Assembly (NCBI RefSeq): GCF_000317475.1
Contig: NC_019763.1
Coordinates: 236,165 to 300,164, forward strand
DNA length: 64,000 nucleotides
Source of the DNA: Oscillatoria nigro-viridis PCC 7112
GTDB taxonomy: Bacteria; Cyanobacteriota; Cyanobacteriia; Cyanobacteriales; Microcoleaceae
Direction: 5' to 3'
In this document: in pieces, positions 45,066-52,682 of the stretch
Numbering within the stretch: the stretch's first letter is position 1
Layout of the letters: every line of letters begins with the position of its first letter
The notes under the pieces: generated by a model
The model's database searches: none
Seen by the model: only the letters and a program-made list of their open reading frames with translations
What the model was told of the DNA's origin: nothing
Translations under genes and position numbers: made by a program

Positions 45066-45533
45066 ATGAAAACAGTAAAGTCAGGTTTAATTGTTCTGGG
45101 TACTGTGGGGCTAATATTTTTGGGAGTTGGAAGTAACAACAGCCAAGCTGCTACTTCAGCCAACAGTTCTGCCGTCTCGTCTTCAAAACCCATTGCAAGA
45201 ACAGAGATAGCCGCCGCTCAAAACAAAGGCGGTCAAGTCGTTGAATCAGGGCCCTATCATCTAGAGTTAGTTGTCGGGAAAGAAGCCACTCAAACTCACC
45301 TGGATTTCTATTTGCAAAAAGGCGACAACCACCAGGCAATACCTAATGCGAAGATAACCGGTCAAATTCAGATGCCCGATCGCACTCAAAAGACTGTTAC
45401 CTTCACTTATGACCAGAAAGAGCAGCACTATACAGCTTTGCTGCCTGGAAAAGTGGCTGGTCAGTATCAGATGAAGATTACTGCTGATATTAACGGTCAA
45501 AAGGTAGACGGTCGATTCACCTTCACTCGGTAG
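45066..45533 (+). CDS. FixH/YtkA-like secreted protein B
   Basis: The product is 155 residues, a paralogue of the preceding gene over the mature domain (GGQVVESGPYHLEL, DFYLQKGDNH, ADINGQKVDGRFTF). It lacks the lipobox Cys (LGVGSNN instead of LGACSKS), so it is likely a free periplasmic or anchored form. It sits 223 bp after A, with AAGGAAGAAAG as ribosome site and no direct repeat of its own, so it is probably in the same transcript. Its stop overlaps the end of a small convergent gene. Confidence 0.8.
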   Translation: MKTVKSGLIVLGTVGLIFLGVGSNNSQAATSANSSAVSSSKPIARTEIAAAQNKGGQVVESGPYHLELVVGKEATQTHLDFYLQKGDNHQAIPNAKITGQIQMPDRTQKTVTFTYDQKEQHYTALLPGKVAGQYQMKITADINGQKVDGRFTFTR

Positions 45534-45729
45534 ACTTTGTAGGAGGTTGAAGCTGCTGTTGACTGGTTGACTGGTTGCTGGCGGGCTGTTTGTTGTCGTG
45601 ACCAACTAATGCCCGCCAACTTCCGTTTAGAAAGAAGAAAGCAGCCATAGGCACAAGGCAACACGCCAGCATTGCTATCCCCATACCCATCCATTGGAGA
45701 ATTGGGTTTTTAAATTTTGGCTCGCTCAT
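45523..45729 (-). CDS. Small single-helix membrane protein
   Basis: The product is 68 residues from ATG 45729; ATG 45744 is an alternative and neither has a good ribosome site. One helix (MGMGIAMLACCLVPMAAFFF) holds adjacent Cys residues, followed by a Gln/Ser/Thr-rich tail. It overlaps the end of the gene at 45066 by 11 bp on the other strand. The family is not recognised. The Cys/Met-rich helix would suit metal contact; that is speculation. Confidence 0.5.
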   Translation of the reverse strand: MSEPKFKNPILQWMGMGIAMLACCLVPMAAFFFLNGSWRALVGHDNKQPASNQSTSQQQLQPPTKSTE

Positions 45730-45853
45730 TTTTATAAGTTTCATTCGGTCATTTTTACAGTAGGGTAATTCTGCCACTTTATTGTATTATACCGAATTTC
45801 TGTCAGAGAATGAGCTATTTAGCCGGACTATAAATTCGCATCAATATTAAAAT

Positions 45854-45870
45854 TTTCATCCTGATTTCAT
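45854..45870 (+). promoter_or_regulatory. CopR-type direct repeat 5
   Basis: TTTCATCCTGATTTCAT, 187 bp before the acyltransferase. The following 60 bp resemble those after repeat 6, so this is probably a duplicated promoter. Confidence 0.7.
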
Positions 45871-46056
45871 TTATGAATGTAAACCTTAAGTTGAGCGCGG
45901 TTAAACGCTGTCTAATCAGACTGTAACGTTTCTGGTGTTGCACCCACCATGCAGTAGGGATACATCACTGCCCGCAGGTGTCAACTTAAGACTGAAACCC
46001 TTGATAAATATCGTTTCCAGCCGAGTGCGGCTACCATCACTACCCCTGTTTTTACA

Positions 46057-47115
46057 ATGCAAAAAGCATCTACTAGGTTTGCTGAATTCGATTTAATCAG
46101 AGCTTTGGCGATCGTCAGTGTTGTGATTATTCATGCAGGTTTCTTTGCATTTGGTCAAGATCGCAGAATTCTATTGATCTCGATCGATACACTCCAGCTT
46201 TTCTGCGTACCTGCATTTTTACTGCTCAGCGGGTTTTTTCTTGCCAACAAGCTTGACAATCAGAATAATCCGACGCTGATATTAAAGAAAAGGCTGTCGA
46301 GAATTATACCGCCCTATCTTTTTTGGTCAGTAGTTTTCTACATCTTAAATAATTTGAGCAACCTCAAACAATTCGATCTACTTGGATTAGTCAGAGATGT
46401 GCTGACAGGCTCTGTGATGCCCCCCTATTACTTTATAGTTGCGATCGTGCAATGCTATTTGTGGTGGTGGCTTCTAGTTAAATTAAGATTCTTAGAACCC
46501 CGAAAAATTTTGGCTTTGGGTTTCACAATTCAAATAGCTTTTACCATAGTCTTTTACTTAGCTGCTCTCAAATACTTACCTTCAATACCTATACCGCTGA
46601 TGGAGCGCTGGATTTTTAGTTGGATTTTGCCGTTTTCAACTGGTTTAGTTCTTGGCAGTTATTATGACAACATTCAAAAATACCTTCAGCGCCACAAAAT
46701 GCCTGTTTTAGCAGCAACTATCTTGTTCTATCTAGCTAGTATTTGGGAATATTACCTACTTAGTGAAGTAAATTCTGATGCCTGGTTTGCCAGATCGTTT
46801 TTTAAACTATCTACTCAAGGATACGCAATTTTGTTCGTACTGTCGATCTTGGCATTTTCTCAAAGCATCAGACTTCCCAGTAAAGTATCTGGATTAATCA
46901 AAATATTGGCTGCTTACTCATTCCCCATCTACCTGCTGGATTTGATGGTAGTAAGGTCTGTTTTTTCAGTGTCTTATACAATTGTGTCTCCTGCTGAGCC
47001 GCTGCTCAAGCTCGTATTTTTAGTAACGGTGGATTTGCTAGTTTGTTTTGGGATTATTTACCTGTTGCAAAAAGTTTTACCCAAGAATTACAGCCAATAC
47101 ATTCTGGGAATTTAA
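46057..47115 (+). CDS. Acyltransferase 3 family membrane protein
   Basis: The product is 352 residues with about ten helices. The start RFAEFDLIRALAIVSVVIIHAG holds the family Arg and His, and FLLLSGFFLA follows in helix 2. The family O-acylates surface sugars or peptidoglycan using cytoplasmic acyl donors. It lies within the copper island behind direct repeat 5, so an envelope change under metal stress is possible. It could also be a passenger brought by the promoter duplication. Confidence 0.85.
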   Translation: MQKASTRFAEFDLIRALAIVSVVIIHAGFFAFGQDRRILLISIDTLQLFCVPAFLLLSGFFLANKLDNQNNPTLILKKRLSRIIPPYLFWSVVFYILNNLSNLKQFDLLGLVRDVLTGSVMPPYYFIVAIVQCYLWWWLLVKLRFLEPRKILALGFTIQIAFTIVFYLAALKYLPSIPIPLMERWIFSWILPFSTGLVLGSYYDNIQKYLQRHKMPVLAATILFYLASIWEYYLLSEVNSDAWFARSFFKLSTQGYAILFVLSILAFSQSIRLPSKVSGLIKILAAYSFPIYLLDLMVVRSVFSVSYTIVSPAEPLLKLVFLVTVDLLVCFGIIYLLQKVLPKNYSQYILGI

Positions 47116-47179
47116 TCGGGATTTCCGCAACATACCCGGGTTTGGTGGCGATCGAAAATGCCAAAAATGCGTTTAACAA

Positions 47180-47196
47180 TTTCATCCTGATTTCAT
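47180..47196 (+). promoter_or_regulatory. CopR-type direct repeat 6
   Basis: TTTCATCCTGATTTCAT, 83 bp before the Cys-rich bundle protein; identical in core to repeat 5. Confidence 0.75.
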
Positions 47197-47278
47197 TTAT
47201 AGATGTCAATCTGAAGTTAAGGACAGTTAAATGCTGCCCAATCGTTTAAAACATCAAATTTTTCAGGGTTCTTTATCT

Positions 47279-47608
47279 ATGAACGAACACCAACACAACG
47301 GTAAATCCTGTTGCGATACAGTGGTTCAGTGCGCTACTGAATGCGAAAAATGCGCTGACTCCTGCATCGGAGAAATGCCAGAATGTGCGCGTCTGTGCCG
47401 CGATTGTGCAAGCATCTGCTGGACTTGCGCTAGTTTTATGAGTCGCGGTTCGCGCTTTGCAGAGGCAATCTGTAAAGTCTGTGCGGATATCTGCGAAGCT
47501 TGCGCTAGCGAGTGCGAGAAACATCAAAACGAACACTGTCAAAAATGCGCTGAAGTTTGTCGGCGCTGTGCTGCGGAATGCCGCCAGATGGCAACTGCTG
47601 CTGCTTAA
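47279..47608 (+). CDS. Four-helix-bundle copper-binding protein (DUF326/Csp type)
   Basis: The product is 109 residues from ATG 47279 with 21 Cys arranged in helical periodicity (CATECEKCADSC, CARLCRDCASICWTC, CKVCADICEACASEC, CQKCAEVCRRCAAEC). This is the copper-storage Csp pattern, where Cys line the bundle core and hold many Cu(I). No signal peptide is seen, so it is probably cytosolic (Csp3-like). It is preceded by direct repeat 6 and followed by the His-rich secreted protein at 114 bp. Confidence 0.9.
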   Translation: MNEHQHNGKSCCDTVVQCATECEKCADSCIGEMPECARLCRDCASICWTCASFMSRGSRFAEAICKVCADICEACASECEKHQNEHCQKCAEVCRRCAAECRQMATAAA

Positions 47609-47722
47609 TTAATCGCGCTTCGGCAAGGTGGGATTTGTAATACTCACCTTGTCTGCAAACAGTAAGGAAGAGGCAGGCTAGAGCCAATTCAACTGAAGGT
47701 TTTGAATCAATGAGGTAACAGT

Positions 47723-48622
47723 ATGGATAAAAAATTAATGATTTACAGTTTTGCTGGTTTAGTTGCTGCTGGGGCGATCGCAGCCAGTGGGCTAACCAAT
47801 AGCAAAGTCCCAAATCAAAGCTCTCAAATGCCACCCATGCAACAGGGCGATGCCTCAATGGCTGGAATGCAACATGGGGAAAAATCCAATAACCCCGATC
47901 GAGGACATTCAACAGCGACTCAGACGACAGCGACTCAGGCAAAACTCACTGCTTCAAGAGACATCGCCCCCAAAACGCCAGTTAAGTTATCGATCGAGGT
48001 TCGAGATTCAGCCGGGAAAGCGATCGCTAATTTTGACACTTTTCAACAAAAGCTGATGCACCTAATTGTTGTCAGCAACAATCTGCAATTTTTCAGCCAC
48101 CTTCATCCCACCTACAAAGGAAACGGTAGCTTTGAAGTCGAGGCTAATTTTCCGCGATCGGGCAGTTACACGCTGTTTGGTGACTACAAACCATCAGGCG
48201 AAAAAGAACAAGTTTCTGTGATGAAACAACAAGTTGCCGGCGACAATCTGCCAGCCGCAGCAATTGATTTTAATTCGACCAAAACGTTTGGAGATACCAA
48301 AGCTAATCTCACCTTTTCTCAACCAAAGGTCAAAGCAGGTGAAGAAGTCACCTTAATGTTTAACTTGCAACAGAAGTCCAACAATCAACCCGTTACAGAT
48401 TTGCAGCCTTATTTGGGAGAACGGGGGCATTTAGTCATCCTCAAACAGTCATCTCCACTGACAAAAGCAGATTACATTCATGCCCATGCTATGAAAGATT
48501 CTCCCGATGGTATAGTACAGTTTATGACCAGTTTTCCTCAGCCCGGAAAATACAAGCTGTGGGGCCAGTTCAACCGCAATGGCAAAATTGTCATTGCTGA
48601 TTTTTGGGTGAATGTTCTTTAG
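47723..48622 (+). CDS. Secreted metal-resistance protein, paralogue of the 17163 gene
   Basis: The product is 299 residues with an uncleaved anchor or signal (YSFAGLVAAGAIAASGL), no lipobox, and a short Met/His tether (SQMPPMQQGDASMAGMQHG). The same two beta-domains follow: HLIVVSNNLQFFSHLHPTY and HLVILKQSSPLTKADYIHAHAM. The ribosome site GAGG precedes ATG 47723. It is probably co-transcribed with the Csp-type gene. Two copies of this protein under two different regulatory motifs (MerR side and CopR side) suggest duplication with promoter exchange. Confidence 0.8.
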   Translation: MDKKLMIYSFAGLVAAGAIAASGLTNSKVPNQSSQMPPMQQGDASMAGMQHGEKSNNPDRGHSTATQTTATQAKLTASRDIAPKTPVKLSIEVRDSAGKAIANFDTFQQKLMHLIVVSNNLQFFSHLHPTYKGNGSFEVEANFPRSGSYTLFGDYKPSGEKEQVSVMKQQVAGDNLPAAAIDFNSTKTFGDTKANLTFSQPKVKAGEEVTLMFNLQQKSNNQPVTDLQPYLGERGHLVILKQSSPLTKADYIHAHAMKDSPDGIVQFMTSFPQPGKYKLWGQFNRNGKIVIADFWVNVL

Positions 48623-48686
48623 TAGCAAGCATTCATCATTCGTAGATTCGTAGATTCGCCGAGTTCAAAAGTTTAAAAAATCAATT

Positions 48687-49721
48687 ATGAAACTGCAAGA
48701 CATTCTGGGAAAAGATAAAAGATATGACGTGAAGGCGATCGCTGCCGATCGAGAGCTAACTCGCCAAATTCAAATTCGCCTCATCGACTTAGGTTTGCTA
48801 GACCCTCCAGCCGACGGCATCTTTGGCCCAGTCTCTACTGCGGCTCTGAATCGATTTCACAAGCTGATCCAGTGTACTGACGAACCAGGATTTATCGGAG
48901 CAAAAACAGCCGGGAAACTTATTGAAGCCAAGCGATCTGATCTCAAATTTCCACCTCCTGTCCTCAAGATAGTTAAGGACACATTTCTCCTGGCTAGACC
49001 TATCGATGTGTTTGATTTATCTGATGCAGAGAAACAAAAAGTAGAAGCGGGGAAAGTATTTGAGCTTGTCTCTTATGAAGTAGTTCGCGATCGCATCCGA
49101 GTAGCTTTCCGAAAAGATTCCTTTAAAAATTCTAAAATCTGGTATGTCTATAGGCCCCACGTCCAAATTTTAGAAGAAGGAAAGGTAATTTATCCAAAAC
49201 TTAAGCCTAAGAGCTTTCAACTGGCTAATTTTCCTTACAAACCCCAACTCGATAATTACTATAACCCGACTGGTGCTTGCAATGTCACATCAATGGCAAT
49301 GTGCTTGCAATTCCTCGGCAAACCTCGCCGAAACAATATCGGTCAATTTGAGGACGAACTTTATGAATACGCTCTCAACAAAGGTTACAATCGGTGGAAC
49401 CCCTACGACTTGGTAAAAATTGTCATAGATTACGGTGCTAAAGACACCTTTAAAGAGAATGCGACATTTGAGGAAGTTAAAGATTGGTTAGTAGATGGAA
49501 ACCCAACTGTTATACATGGATATTTTACATCTTTCGGTCATATTATGCCCGTAGTTGGATATGACGAAACTGGCTTTTTTGTTCACGATCCTTATGGAGA
49601 ATGGTTTACTAACGGATATAACAACAACGCCAATGGAGCTTATCTTCATTATTCCTACGACTTAATTCGCCGCGTCTGTATGGCAGATGGGAATTTCTGG
49701 GTACATTTCATCTCTAAATAA
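48687..49721 (+). CDS. Peptidoglycan-binding domain plus C39-like cysteine peptidase
   Basis: The product is 344 residues. Residues about 15-90 form a PG_binding_1 domain (IQIRLIDLGLLDPPADGIFG, FHKLIQ). A middle SH3-like region follows. From about 190 a Peptidase_C39_2 domain has catalytic C198 (NPTGACNVTSMAM), H285 (GHIMPVVGYD) and an Asp in HDPYGEW. No signal peptide is evident, so secretion is uncertain. It lies 64 bp after the secreted metal protein on the same strand. Cell-wall or peptide cleavage is inferred; a metal link is positional only. Confidence 0.82.
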   Translation: MKLQDILGKDKRYDVKAIAADRELTRQIQIRLIDLGLLDPPADGIFGPVSTAALNRFHKLIQCTDEPGFIGAKTAGKLIEAKRSDLKFPPPVLKIVKDTFLLARPIDVFDLSDAEKQKVEAGKVFELVSYEVVRDRIRVAFRKDSFKNSKIWYVYRPHVQILEEGKVIYPKLKPKSFQLANFPYKPQLDNYYNPTGACNVTSMAMCLQFLGKPRRNNIGQFEDELYEYALNKGYNRWNPYDLVKIVIDYGAKDTFKENATFEEVKDWLVDGNPTVIHGYFTSFGHIMPVVGYDETGFFVHDPYGEWFTNGYNNNANGAYLHYSYDLIRRVCMADGNFWVHFISK

Positions 49722-49831
49722 GAGAGGACTGTTCAACCGTACATATCACACATTTGTCAAATAGTTGTACCAAATTTTTCAAAAAAAATCCGACAGGTAC
49801 AGTCAAAGGACGGAATGGGCGTCAGCCAAAA

Positions 49832-49848
49832 TTTCATCTTGATTTCAC
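49832..49848 (+). promoter_or_regulatory. CopR-type direct repeat 7
   Basis: TTTCATCTTGATTTCAC with -10-like TACAAT at 49862-49867, driving the small interrupted gene at 49904. Confidence 0.75.
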
Positions 49849-49903
49849 CATGAGCTGAAATTACAATAAAAAAGAAATTATTGTAATAAGCTTGAAACAA
49901 ATC

Positions 49904-50047
49904 ATGTCCAAATCCTCCCGAGTTACTTCACTGGAGGTTCTAACTATCCTGAGTCTTGTCTTAACAGTTGCCCAGAGTGCCATTGCAGGTGAAGTCCCAG
50001 CTCCTGTGCCAGATGCAGATGAATTACAGCACTTTTCATATAAGTGA
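49904..50047 (+). pseudogene. Small secreted-protein gene truncated by a MITE
   Basis: ATG 49904 gives a clear signal peptide (VLTILSLVLTVAQSAIAG) and EVPAPVPDADEL, then the MITE begins at 50025 and supplies the last residues QHFSYK and TGA. The original C-terminus is unknown. The promoter repeat is intact, so a 47-residue product may still be made. Confidence 0.65.
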
Positions 50048-50145
50048 GGTACACCAATTAGGCTGGTAGGGACTTAGGCTAAGCCGTGTCCGGGCGGGGA
50101 TTGTTCGGCAAGCGGGTGTACTTCATAAACCTGCAATCTGCTGTA
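50025..50145. mobile_element. 121-bp MITE, copy 1
   Basis: TACAGCA at the left and TGCTGTA at the right, with longer imperfect inverted ends (GAGGTACAC / GTGTACTTC). The same 121-bp unit is at 63793-63913. TA ends suggest IS630/Tc1-type mobilisation. Confidence 0.85.
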
Positions 50146-50209
50146 GGTTTTTGTCTAGATAGGTTAAGGCTTCCAGAATCTTTTTAGGAGATCTCTAATT
50201 TCTAAAAAA

Positions 50210-50226
50210 TTTCACTCGTATTTCAT
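50210..50226 (+). promoter_or_regulatory. CopR-type direct repeat 8
   Basis: TTTCACTCGTATTTCAT with -10-like TACTAT at 50239-50244, upstream of adaptor 2. Confidence 0.75.
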
Positions 50227-50316
50227 CTGGGTATGAAATACTATGTAATTAGTAATCCTCAAGCGCTCTCTCTCACGGCGACTTGGCTCTTCAGTAATTC
50301 CAAGGTACTCTTTGCG

Positions 50317-52275
50317 ATGGGAATATCTAACCGTTCTTTTGTGCTACTGCGTTGTGCATCTTTAGCTATTGTGAGCCTGCTGCTAACAACCCCCACAGTC
50401 GTGTTAGCGGGTGCTGGACACGATCATGGCGGCGGCAGTGAATTCCAAGGCGGAAGCCAACCAACAGGTTCGATCGAAGTTGATGCAGAAACAGCCAAAC
50501 AGCTAGAAATTAAAGTCGAACCCGCCGCCCGTCAGCGGCTAGATATTGGTATCAAAACCACAGGTCAGATCGAAACCCTGCCCAATCAAAGAGTGGAAGT
50601 GACAGCACCGCTAACAGCAAAAGTGATGGAGTTATTGGTACAACCGGGAGCCAAAGTCACAGCAGGTCAACCCCTGGCGGTTTTATCCAGTCCGGAACTA
50701 GTGGAACTGCGGGTTAACTCCCAGGAAAAACAAGCCGATGCTCGAGCTGCTTTGCAAAAAGCGCAAGTAGACCTAAAGCTAGCCAAAGAAAACCTGGAAC
50801 GACGGCAAACAATATCGAATGCTGAGATAGCACAAGCACAAACCCAATTAGCAGCGGCTCAAGCACAGTATAACCGCGATCGAGCTGTAGTTTCCCAACG
50901 CTCGGTTTTAAAAGTTGCCCAAGAAAACTATCGGCGTCAGTTGCAGATTTCAACTGCCCAAATTGCACAAGCCACCACCGAACTGGCAGTCGCCCAAGAA
51001 CAATATGACAAAGATAAGCTATTGGTGGAACAGGGGGCGCTGCCGCGACGGCAGATGCTAGACTCGCAAGCCAAATTAGAAAGAGCCAAAGCCGAACTTG
51101 CCAGAGGCAAAGGCAGCTCGGAAGTTGTCCAAGCTGAATCCGAAGTTAAACGCGCTGAGGTAGACTTGCCCTTCCGGGAATTGCGAGATTCCCAGGCTCG
51201 CGTGGCAGAAGTCCAAGCCCAACTTAGCAGAGTCGAAACCCGCCGGGAAGTTTTGGAAGCAGAAGCGCAGCTTAAACGCGCCCAGTCAGACTTACAGGTG
51301 GCTCAAGCTCGTCTTAAATTAAGCGATGCTACTTATCAAACTCGGTTGCAACAACTGGGAACGACAGCAAATGCCAAAGGATTGATAACGGTAACGGCTC
51401 CCATTTCTGGCACAGTTGCAGAGCGCACAGTTAGCATCGGTCAATCGCTGCAAGATGCGGGTGGCAAGCTGATGACGATCGTTAATGACACTCAGGTTTT
51501 TGCCACGGCGAATATTTATGAAAAAGATTTAAACAAGCTAAAGATAGGTCAAAGGGTGCGGATAAATGTTGCCAGCTTACCCAACCGTATCTTTGAGGGA
51601 CAGATTACACGCATTGGCTCGCTAGTAGAAGGGCAAACGCGGGTAGTACCAGTCCAAGCGGAACTTAACAACGCGGGTGGGGAACTCAAGCCGGGAATGT
51701 TCGCAGAATTAGAGGTACTAACAGACCTAACAGCTACAGCTATTTTGGCAATTCCCAATTCGGCTATCGTGGATGTAAATGGCAAGAAACTGGTTTACGT
51801 AAAAAATGGCAATGCTTTCCAGTCTGTGGAAGTAACATTAGGGCAAAAGTCTGGGGATTTAGTAGAAGTCAAGAGCGGTTTATTTGAGAAAGATTTAATC
51901 GTTACCCAACGCGCGCCGCAACTTTACGCCCAGTCGTTGCGGGGCGGTAGTAAACCCAAGGAAGGTGGGGAGACGGACGGACACTCCGAAGAAAAGAAAG
52001 GGAATTCAGAGGTAAAAGACGCGAAAGCTAACAGCTTGCCACCTTTAGGGTTAATTGGTGTAGTGGGAGGCGGGGTGTTTGGTACTGCGGCTTTTATAGC
52101 TGGTGCTTTTTGGAATCGGCGTCGGACTCGTTCTCGCCTAGTAGGAGAAGAGAATGTTAGTACGGATGCCCAACCTTTGACCTATGAAACCGAAGTTTAT
52201 CTCAACAAAGATCTAACTTTTTCGCCTGCCGCCGTGTTCGTTGAAGACGAGGAACCTGTGGGCGATCGCCACTAA
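50317..52275 (+). CDS. RND periplasmic adaptor, CusB/CzcB type, copy 2
   Basis: The product is 652 residues from ATG 50317, chosen because the earlier ATG at 50233 lies inside the promoter and this one starts a clean signal peptide (LLRCASLAIVSLLLTTPTVVLAG). Mature start GAGHDHGGG is His-rich. Lipoyl, long hairpin and barrel domains parallel the 34667 paralogue (RLDIGIKTTGQIETLPN, VTAPISGTVAERTV), as does the C-terminal transmembrane helix, but the tail is acidic instead of His-rich. It serves one or both downstream pumps. Confidence 0.9.
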   Translation: MGISNRSFVLLRCASLAIVSLLLTTPTVVLAGAGHDHGGGSEFQGGSQPTGSIEVDAETAKQLEIKVEPAARQRLDIGIKTTGQIETLPNQRVEVTAPLTAKVMELLVQPGAKVTAGQPLAVLSSPELVELRVNSQEKQADARAALQKAQVDLKLAKENLERRQTISNAEIAQAQTQLAAAQAQYNRDRAVVSQRSVLKVAQENYRRQLQISTAQIAQATTELAVAQEQYDKDKLLVEQGALPRRQMLDSQAKLERAKAELARGKGSSEVVQAESEVKRAEVDLPFRELRDSQARVAEVQAQLSRVETRREVLEAEAQLKRAQSDLQVAQARLKLSDATYQTRLQQLGTTANAKGLITVTAPISGTVAERTVSIGQSLQDAGGKLMTIVNDTQVFATANIYEKDLNKLKIGQRVRINVASLPNRIFEGQITRIGSLVEGQTRVVPVQAELNNAGGELKPGMFAELEVLTDLTATAILAIPNSAIVDVNGKKLVYVKNGNAFQSVEVTLGQKSGDLVEVKSGLFEKDLIVTQRAPQLYAQSLRGGSKPKEGGETDGHSEEKKGNSEVKDAKANSLPPLGLIGVVGGGVFGTAAFIAGAFWNRRRTRSRLVGEENVSTDAQPLTYETEVYLNKDLTFSPAAVFVEDEEPVGDRH

Positions 52276-52345
52276 AAAATTCAACTTTTGATTGGGTAGT
52301 AGCTAATGAAAAAAGGCTCTCTCGTACTTAGGATGATAAATTTAT

Positions 52346-52602
52346 CCCATAGTTGTAGGTTGGGTTGGGTTGAGTGAAGCAAACCCTCCGTTTCACCCCG
52401 CCCAACTCTATGGGTTGTTCTAAGTAAGTAGGCGCTAATAAAACAAAGTATGTTAAGTAATTTTACAATTACGCTCGATTCGTTCGTAGTGAGGGCCCCG
52501 GCCCTCTTTTACAGGAATGGAGCCCTTACTACAAACCTTGAATTATTCACGCCGACTTACTTAAATTGGGTTTCGTATCTCAACCCAACCTACAACTATG
52601 GG
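52346..52602. mobile_element. Non-coding element with perfect 22-bp terminal inverted repeats
   Basis: Arms at 52346-52367 (starting CCCATAGTTGTAGG) and 52581-52602 are exact reverse complements. The 213 bp between hold no frame of note but contain further short inversions (GAGGGCCC / GGCCCTC). It is probably a MITE or other small repeat inserted between adaptor 2 and pump 2. Confidence 0.75.
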
Positions 52603-52682
52603 AGAGCCAAAAAATATGCGGTAGGCGCGGCCAAATATTGACGAAGCAAGAATTCTAGTAACTAATTCTAATAACCAATCAA

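Noticed and set aside
47505..47942. Minus-strand frame opposite the Csp-type and secreted protein genes
   Set aside because: It is the shadow of two well-supported plus-strand genes, and its Cys/Gln-rich composition follows from their codons.
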